Positions 6,152-6,682 of a stretch of 6,682 bases of DNA are shown here, one piece after another. How positions within the stretch are numbered: position 1 is the first letter of the stretch; each line of letters starts with the position of its first letter. The position numbers and the translations under genes are program-made. The notes beneath the pieces were generated by a model, which had not been told where the DNA came from, ran no database searches, and was given only the letters and a program-made list of their open reading frames with translations. The DNA is from JAHRVQ01 sp964548025 (GTDB lineage: Bacteria; Pseudomonadota; Gammaproteobacteria; Pseudomonadales; Azotimanducaceae): assembly GCA_964548025.1 (NCBI GenBank), contig CAZJRI010000223.1, positions 1-6,682 on the forward strand. Reading direction: 5' to 3'.

Positions 6152-6682
6152 TTAGATCGGTTTGCCCTCACTACCGGCCCATCCTGACATCAATTCATTG
6201 GATGGAAGTGATTCATCTAGTAGTTTGTGGGTGACCTTAGCACCTGCTACTGGGAGACCATCGGGGTCGAGCTTGCCAATCTGGACAAGAACGGATGCCT
6301 GGTCCCAATAGATATGCTCATGGTAAAGCTTATCTCCTCTGAAACAAACAATTGCAACCACCGGGATCTCGACATACTTTCCAGTGGGCTCAACCCCGGG
6401 CAGCATCCAGTCGACCTCACAGGTATGGGTAAAACAGAACACCATCTCGTCCACCACGCGATCGGCGCCTATTGTTCTTGAAACCGGAATAAGCTTGGTG
6501 TCAGGCGGATTGCTGTTCACAAAATGATACTTATAGAACCGCTTCAGATGATCGTGCCCCACGCCGCCTGTCAGTGTAGGTATATGGTTGACGTAAGGCT
6601 CTGCGACCATTGTCGCCATAGTTGCATCCACATCCCTAGTTACAAACTCATAGTAACAATGAGCCTCCCATAATTCACTGAG
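6152..6682 (-). CDS. NTF2/SnoaL-like small-molecule protein, 5' end beyond the window
   Basis: This is a partial gene with 176 codons visible and a TAA stop at 6152-6154. A GTG at 6629-6631 could be taken as a start, but the frame stays open for 17 more codons to the edge. Those codons read LSELWEAHCYYEFVTRD and run smoothly into VDATMATMVAEPYVNH, so the true start lies outside. Seen: an N-terminal helical part, then YVNHIPTLTGG (about residues 30-40 of the visible part), a central THTCEVDWMLPG segment (85-96) and HEHIYWDQASVLVQIG (121-136). This layout is that of NTF2-like/SnoaL-like alpha+beta-barrel proteins, which include polyketide cyclases, isomerases and ligand-binding proteins of unproven activity. 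No signal peptide can be judged because the N-terminus is missing. It precedes the binding-protein gene on the same strand by 109 bases and may share its transcript. Family assignment is from recognised motifs; the reaction is unknown. Confidence 0.82.
   Translation of the reverse strand, partial: LSELWEAHCYYEFVTRDVDATMATMVAEPYVNHIPTLTGGVGHDHLKRFYKYHFVNSNPPDTKLIPVSRTIGADRVVDEMVFCFTHTCEVDWMLPGVEPTGKYVEIPVVAIVCFRGDKLYHEHIYWDQASVLVQIGKLDPDGLPVAGAKVTHKLLDESLPSNELMSGWAGSEGKPI

Noticed and set aside
1..6682. tRNA, rRNA, CRISPR array, insertion sequence or prophage parts
   Set aside because: No cloverleaf, repeat-spacer pattern, transposase motif or paired terminal repeats were seen; almost all bases are in the minus-strand genes.

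Overview
The window is a bacterial, gene-dense, single-strand locus: every gene I can support reads on the minus strand, so the biological order runs from the right edge to the left edge. Base composition looks close to balanced by eye. Strong Shine-Dalgarno use, ATG starts overlapping TGA/TAG stops, and a Tat-targeted family 5 solute-binding protein suggest a Gram-negative bacterium, probably a member of the Pseudomonadota. Nothing fixes the genus.

Layout in the direction of transcription: (1) 6682-6152, an NTF2/SnoaL-fold protein cut by the right edge. (2) A 109-base gap with an inverted repeat and a consensus ribosome binding site. (3) 6042-4495, a Tat-exported family 5 (Opp/Dpp/Nik-type) solute-binding protein. 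(4) A 112-base gap with a perfect 11-bp stem-loop. (5) 4382-3375 and 3382-2516, the two DppB/DppC-type permeases. (6) 2519-1629, the first ATPase (DppD-type). (7) 1636-53, one open frame joining a second ATPase (DppF-type) to a complete short-chain dehydrogenase/reductase (SDR). The genes from the first permease onward overlap by 4 or 8 bases, so they form one translationally coupled operon. A further reading frame may begin at 37 and run off the left edge.

Together the genes encode a complete ABC importer: a periplasmic binding protein, two membrane subunits and two ATPases. It is flanked by two small-molecule proteins, an NTF2-fold protein upstream and an SDR downstream. I infer an uptake-and-modification cassette for a peptide-like or other small organic solute; the ligand cannot be read from the sequence.

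The most notable points are three. The ATPase-SDR open frame is an unusual fusion, but one extra A in an A5 run at the junction would split it into two ordinary genes. The SDR has Leu where the catalytic Tyr of YxxxK belongs. A strong hairpin without a T-run lies between the binding-protein gene and the permease genes. I found no RNA genes, insertion sequences, CRISPR arrays or phage genes.
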